From Prorocentrum cordatum (taxonomy: Eukaryota; Sar; Dinophyceae; Prorocentrales; Prorocentraceae), in the NCBI GenBank assembly GCA_963575745.1, contig CAUYUJ010007454.1:1-46704 (forward strand): a DNA stretch of 46,704 nt, given 5' to 3'. Below are positions 10,715-20,229 of this stretch, in pieces. Below the pieces are notes generated by a model. The model saw nothing but the letters and a program-made list of their open reading frames with translations. It was not told the origin of the DNA and ran no database searches. Within the stretch, counting starts at the first letter, position 1, and the number at the start of each line of letters is the position of its first letter. The translations under genes and the position numbers were made by a program.

Positions 10715-12552
10715 TCAGTGCCATGTATGTAGACCCGTCGCGTCAATCCCTCTTTTCCTTTTGCGGTAGCTGCCCTCCTCTGCCCGTTTTCTTTTTGAGT
10801 TATACCTGTGCATGATATCCCCGAAATTCTGCCGCCACTCATCATATCGGACCCCGTATGCAAGCATTGCCAACCTTGAGTCCCTCCATGCTCTGTCGCT
10901 CTGCGGCATATCATGAGGTAGATATTTTGCAAATGACACCACATCTAATGCAAGCAACCACTGGCGATACAAGAATTTTGCACCAGCGACTGATACCCGT
11001 GATCATGAAAAGCTTTCCTACATCGGCTGTACTTCCGATGTGTATACTCGTCCCACGGCTCATCAGGAAGATGTCTCGTTCTCAATATTCTGATCAAGCA
11101 GTCTCCCTCAAACGCATGAAGCCTCTCAATCGAACTTTCATCCGCTGCCACTCCATCTAATCCATGCAATACTGTCGACTGAACAAGCTGCTGATATCTA
11201 GAATACTTTCCCCCCAATGGTATACATCTACTGGTATAGAACTTAATGTCAACATGGAAAGCCTGTCTTCCTTTGTCCAATCTGTGCGCTACATCCGCAT
11301 GATATCGAGGAAATATAGCTGGAATACAAACTCCTAGAAGATGAACCTCAGCCCTTCTGCGAAATCTCAACTCACGTTCTGGGTCCTGAAATCCTTTGAT
11401 CACAAGGTCCATGGTCGGAACGACATGCTCATTCTCATCATGCTCCAGAGGTTCACCGAAAACTAAATACTCCAGAGACGCCTCTTTCCATCGCATACTG
11501 TATTTCTCAAGTGAGTGCGTCATCGCCAACATCATCTGAGCCAAATCCGACGCCGAGTTCGCCAAGACAACGATGTTATCAGCCCATAAGGCATGGTTCA
11601 TGTAAATCGACGCTGTTTCGACGCTCTCATTTTCGTCTCTCGCACTCGCTCGGAACTCGACCCTATACCCCAACTTCTGTTCGTCCCATTTCTCGAACAG
11701 TTCCCCCCACATCGCCACGGCAATACAATTAAAGGCAAACGGTCCTTCAGGTCCGCCCGCACGTATACAGCGATCCCAGGACACCTTTGAGAACTGCTCG
11801 AAGTCGAGATTCTCACACGAGATCTCAACATCACTATAAACCAGGGATTCAATCATCGCATGTTGAATAACATATGGTATACTACCATATGCCATGGCAG
11901 AACTGAAGTTAGCAACCGTACAATGATCAAAAGCTTGATAAACATCAGCGAGAGCAACATGTAATTGATCATCTGCGTGCTGATATTTGCTAGCATGTTG
12001 ACCTAAATGTTTCAATGCAGTCGTAATCTCATATGGCCTCCGTCCGTTCACAAATCCATACACACCAAATCTACGAAACACCCCCACCTCCTCCATATAA
12101 TCCTCCGCTAACTTGACCACACACATAGAATAGAGTTTAGATAACGCATTTTGAATACACAGTAGTCTCGTTTCCTTTGCATCCGTGGTGTTTTGATTTT
12201 TAGGCATCACACTCACTATGATCTCCCTCCAACAATCAGGATACGGAATCTGTCTATGGAACACAGCCTCGAATATCCTTCGCACCTCTCTCAACGTTTT
12301 CCACGACAATCGAAGGAGCATCTCTGCAGGCACTCCATCAGTCCCCGTCGCGCGATTACGCCGCATTCTTCCCCTGCAGCAAAGCATATTCGCCAGCGTG
12401 ATGGTGCACGGTGGAGCCTCCAGCTCCGCAGCCTGTCTGAGAGACTGCAGCACCTCTAGATTGGCAACACGAGTCTGGGCACACGATACCTTATTCATGA
12501 GCATCTGCCAGATAACTTTGTTCCATACCTCTCTATCCTCCACTCCTTCCAA
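10715..12552 (-). pseudogene. LINE-type reverse transcriptase, frameshifted and 5'-truncated
   Basis: The main frame (12552 to 10945) reads as a non-LTR reverse transcriptase: TGTDGVPAEML (residues 69-79), motif A ALADVYQAFDHC (200-211), motif B-like RAGGPEGPFAFN (264-275) and motif C ALWADNIVVL (321-330). Motif C is A-D-N where A-D-D is usual. The frame stops at 10945, but the next frame continues the protein (YRQWLLALDVVSF ... ending at 10715), so a single-base shift lies near 10970. The first in-frame codon is TTG, not ATG, and a TGA stands 11 codons upstream (12583-12585). No endonuclease domain is seen upstream. Its base composition is clearly AT-richer than its neighbours. I take it as a decayed copy; active-site substitution may be a lineage trait rather than damage. 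Confidence 0.8.
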
Positions 12553-13090
12553 GTTATAGAGACGGTTTCTCTTCGTTTTCCTTCACGGTGGTAATTCATA
12601 CTCCAAACGAAGACGGCGGTATAAACAGCGATAGCCATTCAAAACTTTTGTGATCTGTTTTCTTTCTGGCCCAGGTGGGGTTCCCCTACAGAGAGTTCAA
12701 TCAACCTTTGGAGTCTATAAGGGCGTACAGGTTGTTTAATACCATTGTCATTTCTTGTCTTATATTCCACCTCATCCCGAGTAAAGCTCGATTTACTCTG
12801 TCGTGACAAACAACTGGCCCTGAGAGGATTACCACTTACTGAGGAACACCATTTTGGGGCCGGTCCTCCCTCCACTCCAACCACTCTGCCCTCGCGGAGC
12901 GCCCGAGAAAGGGGGAGGGCGGGGGGGGGCCAGCACGGGGCTGCCAGCGCCGCGCGCGCACAGACACACACGGGTAATCGGCCAAAACGGGGAACCGGTC
13001 GTCTGGCTCTAAATGGGAGCGGGTCAAATCAGGGATCTGGGCTTTGACCCCTGGAAGCCCTGGCGACAAGAAATCAGGCTGGGAATCTGC
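12553..13090. other. Region upstream of LINE remnant, no clear gene
   Basis: The reading frame of the LINE remnant can be followed a little past the in-frame TGA (KVLNGYRCLYRRLRLEYEL), so some 5' element sequence survives here. From about 12870 the sequence becomes GC-rich, then grades into the first imperfect units of the 41-bp array. An ORF at 12639-12971 (minus) shows no recognisable domain. Confidence 0.35.
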
Positions 13091-13094
13091 GTTG

Positions 13095-15520
13095 GACCCC
13101 TAGCAAACCTTGGGAAATCCTAGGGATCTGGCTCAGATCCCTGGCGAACCCTGGGAAATCCTAGGGATCTGGCTCAGATCCCTAGCAAACCCAAGGGAAT
13201 CCTAGGGATCTGGCTCAGATCCCTAGCAAACCCTAGGGAATCCTAGGGATCTGGCTCAGATCCCTGGCGAACCCTGGGAAATCCTAGGGATCTGGCTCAG
13301 ATCCCTAGCGAACCCTGGGAAATCCTAGGGATCTGGCTCAGATCCCTGGCGAACCCTGGGAAATCCTAGGGATCTGGCTCAGATCCCTAGCGAACCCTGG
13401 GAAATCCTAGGGATCTGGCTCAGATCCCTAGCGAACCCTGGGAAATCCTAGGGGTCTGGCTCGGATCCCTAGCGAACCCTGGGAAATCCTAGGGATCTGG
13501 CTCAGATCCCTAGCGAACCCTGGGAAATCCTAGGGATCTGGCTCAGATCCCTAGCGAACCCTGGGAAATCCTATGGATCTGGCTCAGATCCCTAGCGAAC
13601 CCTAGGAAATCCTAGGGATCTGGCTCAGATCCCTAGCGAACCCTAGGGGATTCCTAGGATCTGGCTCAGATCCCTAGCAAACCCTAGGAAATCCTAGGGA
13701 TCTGGCTCAGATCCCTAGCAAACCCTAGGAAATCCTAGGGATCTGGCGCTAGGAAATTCTACGGATCTGGCTCAGATCCCTAGCAAACCCTAGGAAATCT
13801 AAGGATCTGGCTCGGATCCCTAGCAAACTCTAGGGAATTGCTGGGGATCTAATTCAGATCCCTAGCAAACCCTAGGGGATTCCTAGGGATCTGGCTCAGA
13901 TCCCTAGCAAACCCTAAGGGATTCCTATGGATCTGGCTCAGATCCCTAGCAAACCCTAGGGGATTCCTAAGGATCTGGCTCAGATCCCTAGCAAACCCTA
14001 GGGAATTGCTTGGGATCTGGCTCAGATCCCTAGCAAACCCTAGGGAATTGCTGGGGATCTGGCTCAGATCCCTAGCGAACCCTAGGGAATTGTTGGGGAT
14101 CTGGCTCAGATCCTTAGCAAATTCTAGGGAATGCTGGGGATCTGGCTCAGATCCCTAGCAAACCCTAGGAAATCCGATGGATCTGGCTCAGATCCCTAGC
14201 AAACCCTAGGATATCCTATGGATCTGGCTCAGATCCTTAGCAAACCCTAGGAAATCCTATGGATCTGGCTCAGATCCTTAGCAACCCCTAAGGAATTGCT
14301 GGGGATCTGGCTCAGATCCCTAGCAAACCCTAGGGAATTGCTGGGGATCTGGCTCAGATCCCTAGCAAAGTCGAGGGAATGCTGGGGATCTGGGCTCAGA
14401 TCCCTAGCAAACCGTAGGAAATCCTATGGATCTGGCTCAGATCCCTAGCAAACCCTAGGACATCCTATGGATCTGGTTCAGATCCCTAGCAAACCTTAGG
14501 ACATCCTATGGATCTGGCTCAGATCCCTAGCAAACCCTAGGGAATTGCTGGGGATCTGGCTCAGATCCCTAGCAAACCCTAGGGAATTGCTGGGGATTTG
14601 GCTCAGATCCCTAGCAAACCCCAGGGAATGCTGGGGATCTGGCTCAGATCCTTAGCAAACCATAGGGAATCCTAGGGATCTGGCTCAAATCCCTAGCAAA
14701 TTCTAGGGAATCCTAGGGATCTGGGTCAGATCCTTGGAATCCCTAGGGAATGCTAGGGATCTGGCTTAGATCATTGGGAATCCACAGGGAATGCTAGGGA
14801 TCTGGCTCAGATCCTCGGGAATCCCTAGGGAATGCTAGGGATCTGGTTCAGATCCATGGGAATCCCTAGGGAATGCTAAGGATCTGGCTCAAATCCTTTG
14901 GAATCCCTAGGGAATGCTAGGGATCCGGTTCAGATCCTTGGGAATCCATAGGGAATGCTAAGGATCTGGCTCAGGTCCCTGGATCTGGCTCAGATCCTTT
15001 GGAATCCTTAGGAAATCCTAAGGATCTGGCTCAGATCCCTAGTCAACCCTAGGACATCCTATGGATCTGGCTCAGATCCTCAGCAACCCTAGGAAATCCT
15101 ATGGATCTGGCTCAGATCCCTAGCAAACCCTAGGGAATTGCTGGGGATCTGGCTCAGATCCCTAGCAAACCCTAGGGAATTGCTGGGGATCTGGCTCAGA
15201 TCCCCAGCAAACCCAAGGGAATCCTAGGGATCTGGCTCAGATCCCTAGCAAACCCTAGGGAATCCTAGGGATCTGGCTCAGATCCCAAGCAATTCCTAGG
15301 ACATCCTAGGGATCTGGCTCAGATCACTAGCGAACCCTGGGAAATCCTAGGAGGGGGGGGCTCTGAACCTAGGCGAACCCTGGGGAAATCTAGGGATCTG
15401 GCTCAGATCCTAGCGAACCCTGGAATCCTAGGGATCTGGCTCAGATCCTAGCGAACCCTAGGGATAAATCCTAGGATCTGCTCAGATCCCTAGCGAACCC
15501 TGGGAAATCCTAGGGATCCG
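13095..15520. repeat. 41-bp hairpin minisatellite, about 60 units
   Basis: The unit is about 41 bp (successive TAGGGATCTG starts at 13121 and 13162). Its core CTAGGGATCTG-GCT-CAGATCCCTAG is a perfect 11-bp inverted repeat with a 3-nt loop, followed by CAAACCCTAGGAAATC-type linker. Subtypes differ in linker (CGAACCCTGG, CAAACCCTAG, GGAATTGCTGG) and are clustered, as expected from local amplification. From about 14700 to 15010 the unit changes to GGAATCCCTAGGGAATGC-type. The last 170 bp (15350-15520) contain ragged units and a run of G. No ORF of interest. Confidence 0.95.
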
Positions 15521-15524
15521 AGCC

Positions 15525-16422
15525 CTCCTCCTCCTCCTCCTCCTCCTCCTCCTCCTCCTCCTCCTCCTCCTCCTCTTCCTCCTCCTCCTCCTCCTCCTCC
15601 TCCTCCTCCTCCTCATCATCCTCCTCCTGGTCCTCATTATCCTCACCCGCCTCCTCCCCTATCATCCTCCTGCCTCATCCACCTCCCCCTCCTCGTCCCC
15701 CTCATGCTCCTCATCCTCTTCCTACATCTGATCATGGTTCATCATCATATTCCTCCTCCTCCTCCTCCTCCTCCTCCTCCTCCTCCTCCTCCTCATCATC
15801 TCTTTTTGTCTTACTCGCGGTCATCATTCAGCATCATCCATCTTTCATTCATCATCATCTCATCATCATATCATATCATCATCATCATCATCATTCATCA
15901 TCATATCAGCAGCATCATCATCATATCATCATCATCACCCCACCACCACCCCAACCTCACCAACCACCTTCATCATCATCTCATCGCATCATCATCCATC
16001 ATCATTCATCATCTCATCATCATCATCATCATCATCAGCATCAGCATCATCAGGATCTTCATCATCTGCATCATAATTTCATCATCATCTTCCTCATCCT
16101 CATCTCATCCTCATCCTTCATCCTTATCATCTCATCATCTCAATTCATCCTTTTTATCTCATCATTCATCATCATCATCATATCAGCATCATCATCATCA
16201 TCATCATCTCATCGTCATCATCTATCATCATCAGCATCATCATCATCCTCATCATCATCATCAACAGCATCATTCATTCCATCTTCCAGCATCATCATCA
16301 TTCATCATCATCATCTCAGCCATCATCTATCACATCAATCTATCATCATCATCAGCATCCATCATCATCATCAGGCATCATCATCACCATCCCCATCACC
16401 TTTCATACTCATATCATCATCT

Positions 16423-16497
<75 letters not shown>

Positions 16498-16650
16498 GTC
16501 ATCCTCCTCCTCCTCCTCCTCTTCCTCCCCCTCCCCCTCCTCCTCCTCCTCCTCCTCCTCCTCCTCCGCCTCCTCCGCTTCCTCGTTCTCCTCCTCCTCC
16601 TCCTCCTCCTCCTCCTCCTCCTCCTCATACTCCTCCTCCTCATACTCCTC
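15525..16650. repeat. TCC and ATC trinucleotide microsatellites
   Basis: A TCC tract (15525-15615) gives way to mixed CTC/ATC sequence, a second TCC tract (about 15750-15795), a long ATC-rich degenerate stretch (15800-16420), a pure ATC tract (about 16425-16497) and a third TCC tract (16500-16650). The poly-Ser/His/Ile ORF on the plus strand and the Asp/Glu/Met ORFs on the minus strand follow from the period-3 repeats and are not genes. Confidence 0.95.
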
Positions 16651-16905
16651 CCCCCTGGGCGGCCTGGACACGTGAAAACACTTGGCTCCAGCTCGGGACC
16701 ACCATGTTAGATACCCCCTGGGTGGCCAGGTCACCATGTTAGATACCCACCTGTGTGGCCTGGACACGTGAAAACACATGGTTCCAGCTCGGGACCACCA
16801 TGTTAGATCTCCCCCTGGGTGGCCTGGACACGTGAGAACACGTGGTTCCAGCTCGGGACCGCCATGTGAGATACTCCCTTCGTGTGGCCTGGGCACGTCG
16901 CTCGT
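16650..16905. repeat. 64-bp tandem repeat, about four units
   Basis: A unit containing GGCCTGGACACGTGAAAACA, then TTCCAGCTCGGGACCACCAT and GTTAGATACCCCC, recurs about every 64 bp, with one shortened unit near 16720. CACGTG and ACGTGG words recur in each unit. No coding evidence. Confidence 0.85.
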
Positions 16906-17275
16906 ACCATGTTTTTTTTTGCAACGGAGACGGCCGAACGCGGTTCCATGGAGTCGAGGCGCGCACACGCTTGACATCGATTCAAACAAGCGGCAGCACG
17001 CTAGGGAGGAGGGCGAGGAGGAGACCGCAGGGGAAGAACAGGAGAAAGAGAGGATGCGCTCTGTCACAGCAGGACACTGTACATATGTACGCTCTGTCGT
17101 CGCAGATCCCTATAGGTCTCTGGAATTCGACGTAAATGTCGGCGGGACACACCAATTCACCCCTTGCGGGCGGGCAGGCTGTCCGGACAATCGCTCCCGC
17201 GACGAGCGGCGAGCTCTACAAGGCAGAGTTCTTGGGCGGGCTCGACCGCCCCGCGCGGAGCTGGGAGCCCTCGGC
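16906..17275. other. Unassigned sequence upstream of 64-bp repeat and past GDPHL ORF
   Basis: About 370 bp with mixed composition. A plus-strand ORF crosses it (to 17305) but its sequence is charged and low in complexity, with no domain I recognise. As the GDPHL ORF is on the minus strand, this stretch probably holds its 3' flank. Confidence 0.3.
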
Positions 17276-18007
17276 TCAGTAGCCAATTGCGACGGAACCC
17301 TTTAGATCCGAAGCTTGACCATACAACCGCGCCTCGAGGGACAACATCTTCTGGCACCCTTTCTCAGGCGCCGCCGCCTCCGTGTGGTCATCCTCTCCCA
17401 GCAGCCCTCCGACACGATACCCAGTGCGCTGAAGGTTCTTGACGTAGACGTTCAGATACGGCTGCCCCTTGTCGGTGTGACCGCTGCCGACTTTGAGCTC
17501 CACAAGCCCGAGTTTCAGCCACTTCGGCGTCTCGTCACGCGCGTCGTGAGCGTCGAAGTGAAAGCCTCCAGGCCGCACCTTGTTCGCCCACGTCCCTGTG
17601 GCGTTGATCTCCTGGAAGTACATGTCCGAGCAGTGTGTCCCCAGTCGACGCGCGTCGGCCTCTACAACAAGCATCGCATCCTCGACGGGCGTTCCGCGCG
17701 GAACGCTGACCAAGACAGCTTTGCCTGGCCTCACCAAATCGAACCGCTGACCGAACATGTTCTGCAAGTGTGGATCGCCGGTGGCGGAGGACAATGACAT
17801 CGTCGGTGCTGGCGTTGGTGCTGGCGTCGACGCCTTGTGAAATGCGACCCAAAGAGGCTCCCCAGACGCCCCCGGGCGGCCCCAGGAGGACGCACCCCCC
17901 CGACTAGACAAAACATCGATTGCCGTATAGTTAGTAAGCGATTTGGGATTTCCCGTCCTTTTTGTCTGAATACCGCCCAAGGTGACCCACAAGGCTGGGG
18001 GCGTCAT
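17276..18007 (-). CDS. GDPHL-domain protein of a dinoflagellate family (exon or gene fragment)
   Basis: Residues 77-210 form a compact domain: ATGDPHLQNMFGQRFDL, then a Pro-Gly and VSVPRGTP segment, DARRLGTHCSDMYFQE, a Trp/Gly-rich middle, LGLVELKVGSGHTDKG, YLNVYVKNL, and the closing GGLLGEDDHTE. I recognise this as a domain seen repeatedly in dinoflagellate gene models. The GDPH motif at its start recalls von Willebrand type D domains, but no function is established that I know of. A Pro-Ala-Thr linker (TPAPTPAPT, 61-69) precedes it. The first 60 residues look non-coding and may be intron read-through, so the exon probably begins between 17840 and 17800. The end (...GCQKMLSLEAR, stop at 17276) fits the family, which ends soon after the LGEDDH motif. 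It may be one exon of a longer gene whose upstream exons are not visible. Confidence 0.65.
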   Translation of the reverse strand: MTPPALWVTLGGIQTKRTGNPKSLTNYTAIDVLSSRGGASSWGRPGASGEPLWVAFHKASTPAPTPAPTMSLSSATGDPHLQNMFGQRFDLVRPGKAVLVSVPRGTPVEDAMLVVEADARRLGTHCSDMYFQEINATGTWANKVRPGGFHFDAHDARDETPKWLKLGLVELKVGSGHTDKGQPYLNVYVKNLQRTGYRVGGLLGEDDHTEAAAPEKGCQKMLSLEARLYGQASDLKGSVAIGY

Positions 18008-18560
18008 CTGGCCAGGGGGCCCCTGGCATTGGCCCCCCCGTTACAACAAGGAAGAGCATATAGGCGCAACATCCACGAATCCTCAACGTCTGTGCTAATC
18101 CCACCAACCTCTGGGCGTAATCTGTCAAGGGCGCCTCCTATTCCAACAATGTGTGCCTCCCCTACGATTCAAGGCGTTCCCACTGACCCCTAAGCAGAAA
18201 CACTCCCTCCCCCATTCGACAGGCCGAAGGCCAAGAGCAATGAGGCCCTTTTCTCCCACGCCATCCTTCCAACAAGTTAGCCTGGCGAAAAGCCCAACAT
18301 TATGCAGTTGTGAGTACCGCAATTCCACCAGCCCTTTGGGCGTGAGTGGTTTAGAAAGCCCGCTCTGTCCTCAACCCCCCTTCTTCCCCTTCGGGGAAGG
18401 GTTTACCCCTCCCCCTACCCCCTCCCCCTGGACCTGGACAGGGAGTCCGGGGTGGTGTCAGGGGGGTCCATTTCGACTCCTCGGAGGGCCAAAAAACGAC
18501 GACCCTCACGAGGATTCTGGCCCCGACGGGGGGAGGGAGTTTGGCCCCTCTGCTCGTCTT
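18008..18560. other. Unassigned intergenic sequence
   Basis: About 550 bp with no gene or repeat I can define. It includes C-rich stretches (CCCCTTCGGGGAAGGG, a short palindrome at about 18385) and might hold 5' exons or the promoter of the minus-strand GDPHL ORF, but nothing shows this. Confidence 0.3.
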
Positions 18561-18720
18561 TGAAGCAGAAATCATTGATTTTACGAGGGTTTGGCCCCAT
18601 TTTGGCCTTCTGAGGGGCCGCGCTCATCTTCCCTCATAGCAAAATCATTGATTTTACGAAGGTTTTGGGCTCATGTTGTCCTTCTCAGGGGGCAGCTCTC
18701 ATTTGCGCTTCTGAGGAGGT
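18560..18720. repeat. Imperfect repeat with ATCATTGATTTTACGA
   Basis: The word AATCATTGATTTTACGA occurs at about 18569 and 18644. Each is followed by GGTTTGGCCCC or GGTTTTGGGCTC and a CTTCTGAGG/CTTCTCAGG word. A further TTCTGAGGAGG lies at 18708. Two to three units of about 75 bp. Confidence 0.55.
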
Positions 18721-19000
18721 CGCAAGAGGCCCCAAGATGGCCCCAGGAGGCCCCCAGGAGGCTCCCAAGAGGCCTCCAAGAGGCCCCCCAGAGGCCCCCA
18801 AGCGGCCCCAAGAGGCCCCCAAGAGGCCCCCAAGAGGCCCCCAAGAGGCCCCACGAGGCCCCAAGAGGCCCCAAGAGGCCCCCAAGAGGCCCCACAGGCC
18901 CCAAGAGGCCCCCAAGAGGCCCCCAAGAGGCCCCCAAGAGGCCCCCAAGAGGCCCCACGAGGCTCCAAGAGGCCCCCAAGAGGCCCCACGAGGAGCCCGA
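18720..19000. repeat. CAAGAGGCCCC minisatellite
   Basis: An 11-12 bp unit CAAGAGGCCCC(C) is repeated about 24 times with minor variants (CACGAGGCCC, CAGAGGCCCC). It opens Pro-Arg-Gly plus-strand frames and Gly-Ala-Ser-Trp minus-strand frames that are not genes. Confidence 0.9.
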
Positions 19001-19395
19001 ACGACTCACATCAGGACGAGGGGCCCGAACGACTCACACCACGAAGAGCCCGAACGACTCACACCACAAGGAGGGGCCCGAACGACTCACACCAGGACGA
19101 GGCGCCCGAACGACTCACACCACGAGGAGCCCGAACGACTCACACCACGACGCGGGCCCCGAACGACTCACACCACGAGGAGCCCGAACGAGTCACACCA
19201 GGAGGAGGGGCCCGAACGACTCACACCAGGATGAGGGGCCCGAACAACTCACACCACGAGAAGCCCGAACGACTCACACCAGGACGAAGAGCCCGAACGA
19301 CTCACACCACGAAGAGCCCGAACGACTCACACCAGGAAGAAGGGCCCGAACGACTCACACCAGGACGAGAAACCCCAAACGACTCAAATCACGAG
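19000..19395. repeat. CCCGAACGACTCACACCA minisatellite
   Basis: A 24-27 bp unit, CCCGAACGACTCACACCA plus a variable GGACGAGGGG, CGAGGAG or CGAAGAG linker, repeats about 15 times. It follows the previous minisatellite without a gap, and its linker resembles it (GAGGGGCCC). Confidence 0.9.
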
Positions 19396-19606
19396 GAGCG
19401 CTTTCTCTCCCTCCTCCTCCGCCTCGTCCTTCTCCCGCTCCCCCCACAAGGAGGATGTACAAGGAGGCGGGAGGAAGGAGGAACAGGGGAGATATGCGGG
19501 GCCAAGCGGACACACGCCTGAAAAACACGACTGTCGGCATGCTTCGCGAGAGTTGCTGCTATGAGATGGGCTGGTGGGGATACGCGAAGCGTAAAGAATT
19601 TAATTT

Positions 19607-19629
19607 AACCCGACGCACAGCGTCGGGTT
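19607..19629. repeat. Perfect 10-bp hairpin followed by T-run
   Basis: AACCCGACGC (19607-19616), loop ACA, GCGTCGGGTT (19620-19629), followed by TTAAT. It marks the start of the 190-230 bp tandem repeat below. It looks like a bacterial intrinsic terminator, but nothing else here is bacterial, so I list it as a structural repeat only. Confidence 0.6.
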
Positions 19630-20225
19630 TTAATACAACTGCGGAAAGACTTCTCTGGCAGCGGAGCCTGTCGAATACTGAGCGCTTTGCTGGAGACGGA
19701 AAGCTGCTGAGTACCGGATGCTTTGCTGGAGACGGAGCCTGTTGAGTACTGGGTGTGCGATCGGGCGGGCGGACTGGTCGGGCGGGCGGGCGGGTCGGCC
19801 GGGCGGACGGGCCGGGTGTTTAATACAGCTCCGAAAGGACTTCTCTGGCAGCGGAGCCTGTCAAGTACTGAGTGCTCGCTGGAGACGGAGAGCTGCTGAG
19901 TACTTGTTGCTGTGCTGGAGACAGGGGCCTGTTGAGTACTGTGTGCTTTGTTTGCTGGAGACGGAGCCTGTTGAGTACTGGGTGTGCGGGCGGGCGGGCG
20001 GACAGGTCGGGCGAGCGGGTCGGCTGGTCGAGCGGGCGGGTCGGGTTTTTAACGCAACTCCGAAGAGACTTCTCTGGCAGCGGAGCCTGAATGCTCCGCT
20101 GGAGATGGAACCTGTTGAGTACTGTGTGCTTTGCTGGAGACGGAGCCTGTTGAATACTGGGTGTGTGGTCGGGCGGGCGGACGCGTCGAGCGGGCGGGTC
20201 GGCTGGTCGGGCGAGCGGGTTATTA
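19630..20225. repeat. Tandem repeat of about 190-230 bp, three units
   Basis: TTCTCTGGCAGCGGAGCCTG occurs at 19650, 19840 and 20070. Each is followed by GAGTACTG/GAATACTG words, GCTGGAGACGGA words, then a run of GGGCGGGCGGAC tetramer-like sequence and TTAATACAACTCCG or a variant. The GGGC-rich block varies most in length. Confidence 0.85.
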
Positions 20226-20229
20226 ACAG

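Noticed and set aside
15704-16675. 323-aa poly-Ser/His/Ile ORF
   Set aside because: A product of TCC/ATC trinucleotide tracts, with no unique segment.
19607-19629. Bacterial rho-independent terminator, hence bacterial contamination
   Set aside because: No bacterial gene is present nearby, and the hairpin belongs to a eukaryotic-style tandem repeat.
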